Shown here: positions 1 through 8,579 of the stretch, one piece after another
Numbering within the stretch: position 1 is the stretch's first letter
Layout: each line of letters opens with the position of its first letter
Source of the DNA: Pseudomonas bananamidigenes
GTDB lineage: Bacteria; Pseudomonadota; Gammaproteobacteria; Pseudomonadales; Pseudomonadaceae
Assembly: GCF_001679645.1 (NCBI RefSeq)
Contig: NZ_LRUN01000037.1
Span: 97,894-161,893, forward strand
DNA: 64,000 nucleotides
Reading direction: 5' to 3'
Notes under the pieces: model-generated
Told to the model about the DNA's origin: nothing
Database searches by the model: none
The model's input: the letters and a program-made list of their open reading frames with translations, nothing else
Program-made: the position numbers and the translations under genes

Positions 1-74
1 ATGGTGAGCCATTCGGAACGTCCGAGTTCCTTGCCGACATAATCTTTGAGCTCTGCAACTGGAACATAGGGCAT
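1..74 (-). CDS. MaoC-family dehydratase, N-terminal fragment at window edge
   Basis: The minus strand carries an ATG at 74-72, preceded at 82-87 by AAGGAG, a good ribosome binding site. It opens a frame reading MPYVPVAELKDYVGKELGRS and continuing off the window. This N-terminus is the one I know from Pseudomonas MaoC-like hot-dog-fold dehydratases (enoyl-CoA hydratase type). Only 24 codons are visible, so none of the catalytic Asp/His region can be checked. It is divergent from the cidA-like gene, sharing a spacer of about 190 bp. Confidence 0.7.
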   Translation of the reverse strand, partial: MPYVPVAELKDYVGKELGRSEWLT

Positions 75-220
75 TGAGACTCTCCTTGGGTTCATCGGTT
101 TTATCGTTTTTCAGGTGGGGGATTTGCCCGCCCTGCGAACCACTGTAGATCATCATGGCGATTTGCTCAGGTCAACCGACCATGCTTTTGGCGAATGCCG
201 ATCCATAGCGCAGGCGTGCT

Positions 221-226
221 TATAAT
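221..226 (+). promoter_or_regulatory. Putative sigma70 -10 box upstream of cidA-like gene
   Basis: A perfect TATAAT lies 42 bp before the cidA-like start codon, with TG a little upstream (217-218). No convincing -35 hexamer is seen at 16-18 bp spacing. The remainder of 75-267 shows nothing else that I can assign. Confidence 0.5.
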
Positions 227-267
227 GCCGACGACTTGCGGGTTGGAAAGTAAGACGGAGATGACGG

Positions 268-630
268 ATGTTGCTACGCGGCCTGACGTGCCTGGTGCTG
301 TTTCAATTGCTCGGCACGGCCCTCAATCATTTGCTGTTGCCGGTGCTGCCGGGGCCGATCATCGGTCTTTTGCTGTTGCTGGCGTTTTTGATCGTGCGCG
401 GTGAAGTGGGCGAGCCGCTGAACCTGGCCGCCGGCAGTCTGTTGCGTTATCTGCCGTTGCTGCTGGTGCCGCCGGCGGTAGGTGTAATGGTTTATGCCAC
501 GGCGATTGCCGCGGATTTCTGGGCCATCGTCGGCGCGCTGGTGGTCTCGCTGATTCTGTCCATGGCCTTCGCCGGGGTGCTGATGCAACGCTTGGTCAAG
601 CGTCACGCACCGCACTCGGAGGATTACTGA
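268..630 (+). CDS. cidA: CidA/LrgA family holin-like protein
   Basis: A 120-residue, strongly hydrophobic protein with about four membrane segments and the family core LPGPIIGLLLLL near residues 27-38. CidA/LrgA proteins are small inner-membrane proteins, described as holin-like, that with CidB/LrgB influence murein hydrolase activity, lysis and in some bacteria pyruvate transport. The start at 268 has ACGGAG at 255-260; another ATG at 261 is in a different frame. Its stop TGA overlaps the start ATG of the next gene (TGATG), the usual coupling of this pair. Assignment to CidA rather than LrgA cannot be made from sequence alone. Confidence 0.88.
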   Translation: MLLRGLTCLVLFQLLGTALNHLLLPVLPGPIIGLLLLLAFLIVRGEVGEPLNLAAGSLLRYLPLLLVPPAVGVMVYATAIAADFWAIVGALVVSLILSMAFAGVLMQRLVKRHAPHSEDY

Positions 631-1346
631 TGCTGTTCGACTGGCAAGGTGCCTGGGCTTCGGTGATTCACCATCCCCTGTTCGGCATCGGCATCACCCT
701 GGGTGCCTATCAACTGGTGTTGGCAGCCTTCGAGAAAACCCGCTGGATCTTCCTGCAACCGGTGCTCGTTTCGATGTTGCTGGTGATCGCTGTGCTGGTG
801 GGTTGCGGTCTGACCTACGCCGAATACCGCAAGAGCACGGAAATCCTCAGCATTCTGCTGGGTCCGGCGACCGTCGCGCTGGCCGTGCCGCTGTATCTGA
901 ATCTGCGGCGCATCCGCCAATTGTTCTGGCCGATTTTTACTACGCTGGTGATAGGCGGGGTGGTCGCCACGGGTATGGGTGTGGCGTTAGGCTGGTGGTT
1001 CGGCGCCGATCACATGATTTTGATGACCATGGCGCCCAAGTCGGTGACTTCGCCCATCGCGATGCTGGTGGCCGAGCAGATTGGCGGTGTCGCGGCGCTG
1101 GCGGCGGTGTTCGTGCTGATCACCGGGGTGATTGGCGCGATCTTCGGCCCGGCGTTGTTGACCCGCCTCGGCGTGCACAGTCCGGAGGCGCGAGGCATGG
1201 CGCTGGGCATGACGGCGCATGCGGTCGGTACGTCGGTGGCGTTGCAGGAAAGCGACGAGTGCGGCGCCTTCGCGGCGCTGGCGATGAGTCTGATGGGCGT
1301 GGCCACGGCGGTCTTCCTGCCGTTGGCGGTGACAATGGTGGTGTAA
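630..1346 (+). CDS. cidB: CidB/LrgB family membrane protein
   Basis: A 238-residue membrane protein with about six or seven hydrophobic segments. The conserved block MAPKSVTSPIAMLVAEQIGG and the later GMTAHAVGTSVALQ are signatures of the LrgB/CidB family. It overlaps the upstream cidA-like gene by one base, so the two are a translationally coupled pair and probably form one membrane complex. The following gene starts about 10 bp later, suggesting three genes in one transcript. Full length for the family, with no oddities. Confidence 0.9.
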   Translation: MLFDWQGAWASVIHHPLFGIGITLGAYQLVLAAFEKTRWIFLQPVLVSMLLVIAVLVGCGLTYAEYRKSTEILSILLGPATVALAVPLYLNLRRIRQLFWPIFTTLVIGGVVATGMGVALGWWFGADHMILMTMAPKSVTSPIAMLVAEQIGGVAALAAVFVLITGVIGAIFGPALLTRLGVHSPEARGMALGMTAHAVGTSVALQESDECGAFAALAMSLMGVATAVFLPLAVTMVV

Positions 1347-1356
1347 GGAAATGTCT

Positions 1357-1947
1357 ATGAGTCTGCCGCTTTTCCCGCTGAACACGGTGCTGTTTCCCGG
1401 CTGCAATCTGGATCTGCAGATCTTCGAGGCACGTTACCTGGACATGATCGGTCGCTGCATGAAACAGGGCGGCGGGTTCGGTGTGGTGTGCATTCTCGAA
1501 GGCCATGAAGTCGGCGTCGCCCCCGAAGGTTACGCGATGGTCGGCTGTGAGGCGCGGATCACGGATTTCCAGCAGCAGGACAACGGGCTGCTGGGTATCC
1601 GGGTGCAAGGCGGGCGCCGCTTCATCGTGCAGCACAGCGACGTGCAGCGCGATCAGCTGATCGTCGCCGAGGTGGAGTGGCTGGACGAAGAGCCCGAGCA
1701 ACCCTTGCAGGATGAAGACGCCGATCTGGTGGCGCTGCTCAAGGCCCTCGCCGAACATCCGATGGTCGAAGCGCTGAACATGGGCACCGAAGCGGTCGGT
1801 CAGCAGTCGCTGGCCAACCAACTGGCCTATCTGCTGCCCTTCGCCGAAGAGGACAAGATCGACCTGCTGCAACTCGACGATCCGCAGCAGCGACTGGATG
1901 CGATCCAGGCGCTGCTCGACGAGTTACAGGGCGAACTTTTCGCCTGA
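1357..1947 (+). CDS. LON peptidase substrate-binding domain protein
   Basis: About 196 residues, opening MSLPLFPLNTVLFPGC, which is the typical start of stand-alone Lon N-terminal (substrate-binding, ASCH/PUA-like) domain proteins. There is no AAA or protease domain. An ATG two codons earlier at 1351 is too close to the AAGGAA site, so the ATG at 1357 is preferred. The molecular role of these stand-alone proteins is not established; substrate recognition by analogy with Lon is an inference. The gene ends 6 bp from the convergent toxin gene on the minus strand. Confidence 0.85.
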   Translation: MSLPLFPLNTVLFPGCNLDLQIFEARYLDMIGRCMKQGGGFGVVCILEGHEVGVAPEGYAMVGCEARITDFQQQDNGLLGIRVQGGRRFIVQHSDVQRDQLIVAEVEWLDEEPEQPLQDEDADLVALLKALAEHPMVEALNMGTEAVGQQSLANQLAYLLPFAEEDKIDLLQLDDPQQRLDAIQALLDELQGELFA

Positions 1948-1953
1948 AGCGGC

Positions 1954-3624
1954 TTATTCGGGCCAGACGATATCGTTGGCGAACCACTCCTTGCCCCTGT
2001 CCAGTGTCAGGATCGGCTTGCCTGCCAGGGCAACCTTGTCGATCAGGGCGTCATATTCATGCCGGTTGAACGCACCACTGTGGGTGCGCTCTTCAATGGA
2101 GTCGCCGTATTGTGCCTGCTCGCCAATGTCGTCGACCTTCGCTGCGCGAGTGAACGTTGAGTCGAGCAGCCACAGGCGCTGCGACTCGATGCCCCGCTTC
2201 GAGGTCGATATCAGTGCTTCGAGTTCATCGTCGGGAAACCACGCACCTTTGCGGATGGCTGCGTCATTGAGAAACTGGTTTTCCTCCCTGAGGACCACTT
2301 CCAGCTTTCGCGTGTCGATGACGTAGGCAAAAACAAACTGCTGATTGTGGCGGATCGTTTCGTAGTTGCGCTCGGGGTCCAGTTCCACGTCGGATACATC
2401 AGACCAGTCGTTGTCCGATTCGCCCGACTCGACATCCGGCTCGCCGGGCTTTCTGCCGGGGTATTTGTTTTTCTGGTTGTTGTAGCGCAGGTATTCCGGA
2501 TCGGGGGACTCGGTACCGCGACCGGCGTATCCCCTGACCAGCTCAAGGCTGACCGTGGCGCTGATCGGCTTCTCCGTTGTCGCACCACGGGGATGCTTCA
2601 GACGCGGCAGCATCCGGCCGTCGTTAAAGAACTCGAAAGGCGTACGTTCATCGCCCCTGAACAGACCGGGAATGTCGGTGCGGTACAGGCAATTGCTGCT
2701 GTTGCGCAAATAACCCAGCTTTGCAAGAAAAGCGTCCAGAAACTCTCCGCTGACACTTTCATCGAAGCCGCCAAGACCGTGGCGCAGCAGCTTGCCGTTG
2801 CGCAATGGCAGGAGCAGCGGTTCGATTTCCTGGTGGAACGCATCGAAGCGGGTCGGATCGTCTACGTCCATTGAGCGAAGCTTGTGGCTGTCCGCCCAGC
2901 GGGGAAGCATCAACGGATTGGCGATCAGATCGTCGCGCAGTCGCACGTGCTGACGGGGGGACAGGTTGTAGGCGCGCAACAGTACGACGCGTTCACCGTG
3001 GGTCATTTGTGGATACAGCCGCTTGAAGTGCTCGTTCAACAACTCGGTGGTGGCGGCCTTCAAGTCTATCGTTAGCGGTTCGGGCGAGGGTTGCCTGGTC
3101 GATACAATCGCTGCGCCGTCAGTGTCCGTCGGGTGCGGTCGTTTCAGCGGTCTCGACAGGCTCCACGTTGTCTCACCGGTATTTCGGTAGAGGGCCGGGC
3201 CGGGCGCAAGTTTCTTGTAAAGATCCATTGCCCGGTAAGTGCCAAGGCTGTCATCGAACTCCACGTATACCGTGCCGACCTCTTTCACATCGACGAACTG
3301 GCGCCCGACGATGTAACGCAGGCCTTCGTCGTTGGGCGGTTGCATGTTGCGCAGCAGTCCGGGGTTCAGCAGGTAGCCGTTCAAGCCTGTGGCTGATTGA
3401 CGGAGTCCCGATGGCAAATCCGATATCTGTACACGTGGCGGTTCGGATGTACCGGCGGGTGGCGGGGTATGCCCCGGGTTTTGACCACGTGGCGTGAACG
3501 AGTCGGGCGATTGATGTTGCGGCGACTGTGGAAGCAGTGGTCGTAACCGGGGTGGTTGAGCGAGTGGGACGACAGGCGTGTCTGGCCTGGTAGGGCCGGG
3601 TGGTGCGGGCGGTTTGGGGCGCAT
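1954..3624 (-). CDS. Putative ADP-ribosyltransferase toxin (cholera/pertussis-type ART domain)
   Basis: 556 residues, no signal peptide or membrane segment. Residues 1-60 are strongly proline rich. ART signatures follow in the expected order: an R-motif LFRGDERTPFEFFNDG at 321-336 (compare LYRADSRPPDEI in cholera toxin A), a beta strand ISATVSLELV at 354-363 where the family has STS, the strand FVFAYVIDTR at 430-439, and DDELEAL at 465-471, giving E467-x-E469 like the ExE of cholera toxin. About 65 polar and acidic residues (367-429) are inserted before the last strand. The start lies 4 bp after the upstream stop and its Shine-Dalgarno (AAGGAA) is inside that gene's last codons, so translation is coupled to the pore-type protein. 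Expected activity is mono-ADP-ribosylation of a host protein; target and delivery are unknown. The weak point is S-A-T instead of S-T-S. The toxin assignment is by motif, not by search. Confidence 0.72.
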   Translation of the reverse strand: MRPKPPAPPGPTRPDTPVVPLAQPPRLRPLLPQSPQHQSPDSFTPRGQNPGHTPPPAGTSEPPRVQISDLPSGLRQSATGLNGYLLNPGLLRNMQPPNDEGLRYIVGRQFVDVKEVGTVYVEFDDSLGTYRAMDLYKKLAPGPALYRNTGETTWSLSRPLKRPHPTDTDGAAIVSTRQPSPEPLTIDLKAATTELLNEHFKRLYPQMTHGERVVLLRAYNLSPRQHVRLRDDLIANPLMLPRWADSHKLRSMDVDDPTRFDAFHQEIEPLLLPLRNGKLLRHGLGGFDESVSGEFLDAFLAKLGYLRNSSNCLYRTDIPGLFRGDERTPFEFFNDGRMLPRLKHPRGATTEKPISATVSLELVRGYAGRGTESPDPEYLRYNNQKNKYPGRKPGEPDVESGESDNDWSDVSDVELDPERNYETIRHNQQFVFAYVIDTRKLEVVLREENQFLNDAAIRKGAWFPDDELEALISTSKRGIESQRLWLLDSTFTRAAKVDDIGEQAQYGDSIEERTHSGAFNRHEYDALIDKVALAGKPILTLDRGKEWFANDIVWPE

Positions 3625-3628
3625 GGTG

Positions 3629-6600
3629 TCATTCCTTGACGTTGATCAGGTGCTCGATCGGTATCGAGCGGGACGGAGCACTTTCCGAGCTCCAGGCACG
3701 GGTGTCGGTGTTGTAGAAGATCCTGCCGGCAGCCCCATCGCGCAGGCGAATATTGCGAACCTGCACGTGACGGGTCTCGAGTTCGTCGCGTTGTTGGTGG
3801 TCAGCGATGTCCTGGATGATTGCCTGAATCGATGAATAAGCGCGGGCATCCACGGCGTAGAGACCGATTACCTCGAACAGGGCGTTGATCCTGTAACGGT
3901 TCCCCGATGTGACCAGCACCTCGACAGTTTCCAGTGGCAACGTCGGGTCGTTGCTGTCCGGCAGATGAATCCGGATGCTGCCGATCTTCAGCAGGTTGTC
4001 CTTTATGGCAAGGTCGCGCGAGGTGATCTGTTCCTGCAGATGTTGTGTGTGAACGTGCCAGGTGGATGACCCCGAAATGCTGGCGTCGGCCTCGGTGGTG
4101 GACAGTCGAATGGAGAGGTGGCTGGCGGGAAACAGCTCGTAAGTCGAGGATCGTCCTTCCAGCCAGTAGGTCGCATGGTGCTCGGCAGCCCGAAAATCGA
4201 TCCGTTGCGGCGTAGCCTTCAAGGTGCGTTTTTCGATGAAAGGCCGGACGAAAATGTATTTGCCGGCCCGTTCACGCAATGAGGCGCGGCTCTGGATACT
4301 GGTGTAACCGCTGTTTTTTGCATCCTCGAGGTACGAGTTGTCAGGGAATTCGAGGGCGTAGGAAACGCCGTCGCGCATGACCAGGGTCACGGGATGTTTC
4401 ATCAGCCAGCCGGAGGCCATGATCCCGGCACCCATATCGCTTTTCTTGCCCGGACCTTCTTCTACTGCGCCGTGCAAAGAGAGCAGCCCTCCTCCCGGAC
4501 CGAAAGTGATGGCGAAGTGAACGTTCGAGTAGCCGAGAAACGTGAACGCACCGGGCTCCGTTTTTTTTACGGTATAGATGGCCCGGACTTCGTCGATTTC
4601 CGAACTGTCGCGATCGATATAAAGGGTGCTCCGGGAGGGCTTGTCGTTCTGCGTGGCCACCAGGATCGTGTGATGGACATCGCGGGAAACGAAGTAGGAC
4701 GAGTGCGTCTTGTCCGAAAGATTGAAAGGGCGGTCATTGACCGGAACCGGGGAAGCCTTGGCGATGCCGGCAGTCAGAACGCTGACACCCACCGACAGAT
4801 CGTTCAGGTCCGTAACTTCGGCAGGCCACTCCGGTTGCAGGTGGTAACCGTCCTGGGTGATGAACGTCCATTTGGCATTGCGCAACGAGCGCTTGCCATC
4901 GACGGTCCGGTACACCGCTTCGAGAGTCAGTTCCCGTCGTGGCGAGCGCACGTCGTCATCGCGTAGTGATTCGATGACCAGTGCGTCATTGCGAATGTAC
5001 CAACGCTGGATGGCTTCGAGCGGTACGCCCAGATAGACCTTGCTGGGCTCCTGGCCATCTTCGGTGATGGAAACGTGGTGACTCGTCGGGTCCAGCTGAT
5101 AGGTATCGCTGCCAGGGCCTCCGTCGACCGTGACATGCAGACCACGTACGGAAATCTGGTCGTCCCCGGCACCGGCATCGACACGATCATTGCCATTGGC
5201 GGCGATGATGTCGGCCTGTTCGGAGCCGGTCACGCGATTGATCGCGCCGGCGAGCGTCTCGACCTTTTCGATGGAGCTGAGCGTCGAGTGCAGCACCGGC
5301 TCGAGTTCTGGGTCCTCGGGTCGCAACGATAGCGCGCCGTTTTTCAGGTCGATGTGATAGCCGAGGTGACGCGGCGGGTCGGGGATATGATCCAGATGTC
5401 TGTGCGTGCCTTGCAGCCATAACAGATCGATACCGTCCCCTCCCGACAGCTCGCTTGCCTTGATCGGATCGTATGAAAGAGCTTCGGACGCCGACTGAAA
5501 AATAAAGGAGTCACCCTTGTCGCCGCCATGCAGCACTTTTCTGCCGGTGCCATAGCTGAAAAAGTTGGCTTTGTTCCGCACGCCCTGCACCGCGTCCTGG
5601 CCACCGCCGAGGCTCCAGAACACACCCTTGGCCGGATCACTTTTTACTTTGGAAAGGATGGAATCCGATGCCGGCAGGCCAGCTCTTGCGTCGTAAATGT
5701 CATCGGTATCAACGATGACCGGCAGGTTCTCGGTCTTGTACGGCGACTCGCCGTTGTTCCACGCATAGTAATAGATGCGAGTGGGCTGCAGCCGGACCTC
5801 GTACTGGCCATTGACGATCACATCGACGGTTTCCTTGAATTCATTGTCCAGCCAGCCAAGGCTGCGGGTCTTCAGGGCTTTGGCGTAGTCCGCAGTGGTC
5901 TTGGCGACCAGGTAGCGATACATCAGCGCCTTGTCCTGATCCTGACCGGTGAACGCAAACCAGCCGGCACGCCAGCGCTCGTTCACGGTCAGTTCGATGT
6001 AGTCGTCAATGTCGTCGACCGCCCGGACGGCGCCATAGATTTTCGCCCCGACAATCATGATCGCGGCGGCGGCGAGCCCCACCGGGCCTGCTGCCTGAAA
6101 TCCCGCCAAAGCTGCACAGCCGAGAGCCAGTGAAAGCACACCGCTGAATACGCTCAACCCGCCGGTGACATACAGGTCCTGCGCCTCCTTGCCCTGGGTC
6201 CTGGCGGCATCGTTGAAGGATTTGATGGCGGTATAGATATCGAAGGGCAGCGTCAGCACGCTGGCGATCAACCCCGCCCCGCGACACAGCCATTTGCCCA
6301 TGGAGGTCTTGCCGAATTGTTCGAACGCCATGGACCCCTGGCGGATCATTTGCTCGCCGGTCTTGCTCAAGGCGTACTCGACACCCAGGGAGGTGATTTC
6401 CGCGAGCCCTCCGCCTGCGTTGATCAGCGCCTCAGCTGTATCGCCTTTCTTCAAGGCGTCGATAGCACCGATGTAAGCGCTGTAAAGTCCGTACGCCTGC
6501 ATCCCGACGCCCACGCTGGCCATCCCGCGGCTTTTGGTTTTATCGACCCAGTCCGGCAGGTGTTCGGGTAGCGGGTCTCGACGAATATCGAGGCGCTGGG

Positions 6601-7081
6601 TGGCGTTCAGCAGGTGGTTGATCCTGTTCATGGCGTCAGCGAATTCGCCGGTTGGCATCTCTCGCATGAGTGGTGGGGCATCGGGAGAACGCTGGGTGAC
6701 GATCTCGTACAGCAGGGGCGGGATCTGAGCGTTTTCCGCTGAGGGAACGGCTCTCATGCGCTGTTCGATCCGAGCCGTATCGAATTCCAGTGCATCGATG
6801 AACGCCTGGTCAGGTTCGGAAAAGTAGGTGTTGATTGGCGAAATGGCCTGCCCGTCGACTCGGCCACCCAAGGCTTGAAGTGTCCGGCGACTGACGCTGA
6901 ATTCGCCGATGTGCAAGGGACCGAACAGGGCATCCAGGTCTGCAAGGCCGGGCGTTTGATTTGAGGCGGGAACCTGTGGCTCTGGCGGGATGTTCAGGTC
7001 GGATATTTTGATCGGCGCTGACGGCCTGTCAGTCTGAGGTGGGGTGTTCAGTCGATTTGTCGAAGTCATTGCTCTTTTCAC
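3629..7081 (-). CDS. TcdA/TcdB pore-domain and RTX-motif protein, putative toxin translocator
   Basis: 1150 residues from GTG 7081, or 1146 from ATG 7069; neither has a clear Shine-Dalgarno. No signal peptide. Residues 1-50 are proline rich; 186-235, 265-285 and 305-352 are hydrophobic, Gly/Ala-rich helices followed by RAVDDIDDYIEL, the arrangement I associate with the TcdA/TcdB-type pore region found in Mcf, FitD and related proteins. Residues 618-663 hold RTX-like calcium-binding motifs (GNDRVDAGAGDDQI, DGGPGSDTY), and an LHGGDKGDSFIF motif lies near 517-528. The C-terminal 400 residues are beta-rich and unassigned. There is no glucosyltransferase or protease domain, so the enzyme is presumably supplied by the downstream ART protein. 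No secretion genes are nearby. Inference: delivery component of a two-protein toxin. Confidence 0.65.
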   Translation of the reverse strand: MKRAMTSTNRLNTPPQTDRPSAPIKISDLNIPPEPQVPASNQTPGLADLDALFGPLHIGEFSVSRRTLQALGGRVDGQAISPINTYFSEPDQAFIDALEFDTARIEQRMRAVPSAENAQIPPLLYEIVTQRSPDAPPLMREMPTGEFADAMNRINHLLNATQRLDIRRDPLPEHLPDWVDKTKSRGMASVGVGMQAYGLYSAYIGAIDALKKGDTAEALINAGGGLAEITSLGVEYALSKTGEQMIRQGSMAFEQFGKTSMGKWLCRGAGLIASVLTLPFDIYTAIKSFNDAARTQGKEAQDLYVTGGLSVFSGVLSLALGCAALAGFQAAGPVGLAAAAIMIVGAKIYGAVRAVDDIDDYIELTVNERWRAGWFAFTGQDQDKALMYRYLVAKTTADYAKALKTRSLGWLDNEFKETVDVIVNGQYEVRLQPTRIYYYAWNNGESPYKTENLPVIVDTDDIYDARAGLPASDSILSKVKSDPAKGVFWSLGGGQDAVQGVRNKANFFSYGTGRKVLHGGDKGDSFIFQSASEALSYDPIKASELSGGDGIDLLWLQGTHRHLDHIPDPPRHLGYHIDLKNGALSLRPEDPELEPVLHSTLSSIEKVETLAGAINRVTGSEQADIIAANGNDRVDAGAGDDQISVRGLHVTVDGGPGSDTYQLDPTSHHVSITEDGQEPSKVYLGVPLEAIQRWYIRNDALVIESLRDDDVRSPRRELTLEAVYRTVDGKRSLRNAKWTFITQDGYHLQPEWPAEVTDLNDLSVGVSVLTAGIAKASPVPVNDRPFNLSDKTHSSYFVSRDVHHTILVATQNDKPSRSTLYIDRDSSEIDEVRAIYTVKKTEPGAFTFLGYSNVHFAITFGPGGGLLSLHGAVEEGPGKKSDMGAGIMASGWLMKHPVTLVMRDGVSYALEFPDNSYLEDAKNSGYTSIQSRASLRERAGKYIFVRPFIEKRTLKATPQRIDFRAAEHHATYWLEGRSSTYELFPASHLSIRLSTTEADASISGSSTWHVHTQHLQEQITSRDLAIKDNLLKIGSIRIHLPDSNDPTLPLETVEVLVTSGNRYRINALFEVIGLYAVDARAYSSIQAIIQDIADHQQRDELETRHVQVRNIRLRDGAAGRIFYNTDTRAWSSESAPSRSIPIEHLINVKE

Positions 7082-7197
7082 AAGTCCGTTTGTGGTTTAT
7101 CTGCCGGAATGTTGCACGGGGCACGGACTTGTTCATGAGCATTTGCTTTGCCAAATGTTTGAGGACGCTCACCGGCGCGGAGTGTGCCGATGAGCGT
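7080..7197. promoter_or_regulatory. Toxin leader region with three inverted repeats
   Basis: The 127-bp gap between the DedA-PAP2 stop and the toxin start holds three inverted repeats: a perfect 10-bp pair ACAAGTCCGT / ACGGACTTGT at 7080-7089 and 7123-7132; CATTTG/CAAATG at 7140-7157; and a 12-bp stem with one mismatch at 7165-7176 / 7186-7197. The last could terminate the DedA-PAP2 transcript, although no T-run follows. The first overlaps the toxin start and could be an operator or a translation-blocking hairpin. Confidence 0.4.
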
Positions 7198-7208
7198 TGA
7201 GTGCGGGC

Positions 7209-8525
7209 TCAGTAGGCATATCGCAACAAGGTGTGTGGCAAATGCCGCAATACGAAGAACCCGAACAGGGCGACCAGTGCAGGCAGCACCAGCCACCAGA
7301 CTTTCTGCGGCATCGCTTCGAGAGGGGAGCGGCGCTGACTCAGCCACAGGCTCGCTGCGCAGACGCAGGAGGCGAGCATGGCGCCGGCCAGGACATCCGT
7401 CGGCCAGTGGGCGCCCAGATACACCCGCGACAGCGCGATCGCCAGCGCCGGCATGCAGCCGATCAACAGCCAGGTCAGGCGCAGTCTTGGCGGTTGCCCG
7501 CGTCCCGCCAGCACCGCGAGCGTCAGGAACAGTGCAAACGATCCGGACGCATGACCGCTTGGCATGCTGTAGCTGGTGATCGGATCGGTCAGCACTTCCG
7601 GGCGTACCCGGGCGAAAAACAGTTTTGTGCCGGTGTTGGCCAGCGCAGTGACGAGCAGCGTGCCGCCCGCGAAGATCGCCTGGCGCCACTGTCGGCACAG
7701 CAGCAACAAGCCTGTCAGCAGGGCACTGAACAGCAACATGTTGCGGAATTCGCCGATCAGGGTGAAGACCACTGCGACCTCGTCGAGCGCTGCACTGCGG
7801 TGCTCTTGCACGAGGGTCATGACGCCTTGGTCGAGTGCCGTCAGATAGGGATAGCCGATGAACAGCGCAATCAGGATCGACAGGCTCATGCTGCTGATCC
7901 AGATTGTCGCCCGACGGTGACGGCGCAGGCTGCTGTTGGCGCTCAGGCCGACCATCACCGCAATGCTGGCGGCGACGATCCCGGCCTGCGGCCAGAAACC
8001 TTCCGGCAGCGGCAGACGAATCGCCGCCCCGGTGGCCCAGCCCGGCAGCAGGTAGGCGATGCTCCAGCCGGCGGCTGCCAGCAGGCTGACTGCCGCGAAG
8101 CGCGGGAAGGGCATGTCGCACATCCCGGCGACCATCGGCAGCATCGGACGCAGCGGGCCGATGAACCGTCCGACCAGCAGGCTGGCGATGCCATAGCGCT
8201 GGAAGTAGGTTTCAGCGCCGGCCATCCATTCCGGATGATGACGCAGGCCCGGCAGGCGCCGGATGTTCTGGTGGAAGTGGCGACCCAGGAAATACGAAAT
8301 CACATCCCCGAGAATCCCGCCGAGAAACCCCAGCAACAGGGTTTCGCTCAACGACAGCGCACCGCTGCCCGCCATGACAGCCACGGCGAACAGCAACACC
8401 GTACCGGGCACGATCAATCCGGCAATCGCCAGACATTCCACGAACGCCACAATGAGCACGGCGGCGGCCAGCCACTGCGGGTTGGCGGCCAGCCACCCGG
8501 TCACGCTATCGAGCCATGGGCCCAT
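7209..8525 (-). CDS. DedA-family / PAP2 phosphatase fusion membrane protein
   Basis: 438 residues from ATG 8525 (GGAG eight bases upstream; a GTG at 8534 is less likely). The N-terminal half is a DedA/VTT domain (GLIVPGTVLLF, GRFIGPLRPMLPMVAG), and the C-terminal half is a PAP2 lipid phosphatase with all three motifs: KLFFARVRP, PSGHAS and SRVYLGAHWPTD. DedA proteins act as phospholipid or undecaprenyl-phosphate flippases; PAP2 enzymes remove a phosphate from lipid pyrophosphates or phosphatidate. The fusion suggests coupled dephosphorylation and flipping of a lipid carrier, which is an inference. It is separated from the toxin pair by 127 bp. Confidence 0.9.
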   Translation of the reverse strand: MGPWLDSVTGWLAANPQWLAAAVLIVAFVECLAIAGLIVPGTVLLFAVAVMAGSGALSLSETLLLGFLGGILGDVISYFLGRHFHQNIRRLPGLRHHPEWMAGAETYFQRYGIASLLVGRFIGPLRPMLPMVAGMCDMPFPRFAAVSLLAAAGWSIAYLLPGWATGAAIRLPLPEGFWPQAGIVAASIAVMVGLSANSSLRRHRRATIWISSMSLSILIALFIGYPYLTALDQGVMTLVQEHRSAALDEVAVVFTLIGEFRNMLLFSALLTGLLLLCRQWRQAIFAGGTLLVTALANTGTKLFFARVRPEVLTDPITSYSMPSGHASGSFALFLTLAVLAGRGQPPRLRLTWLLIGCMPALAIALSRVYLGAHWPTDVLAGAMLASCVCAASLWLSQRRSPLEAMPQKVWWLVLPALVALFGFFVLRHLPHTLLRYAY

Positions 8526-8579
8526 ACACAACACTCCATTTCATTGATGCCCCTGGCCGGCGTACCGCAGAGAGGACAC

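Noticed and set aside
1954..7081. Type VI secretion or toxin-immunity cassette
   Set aside because: No Hcp, VgrG, PAAR or small immunity-type gene is adjacent; the neighbours are a Lon-domain protein and a DedA-PAP2 protein.
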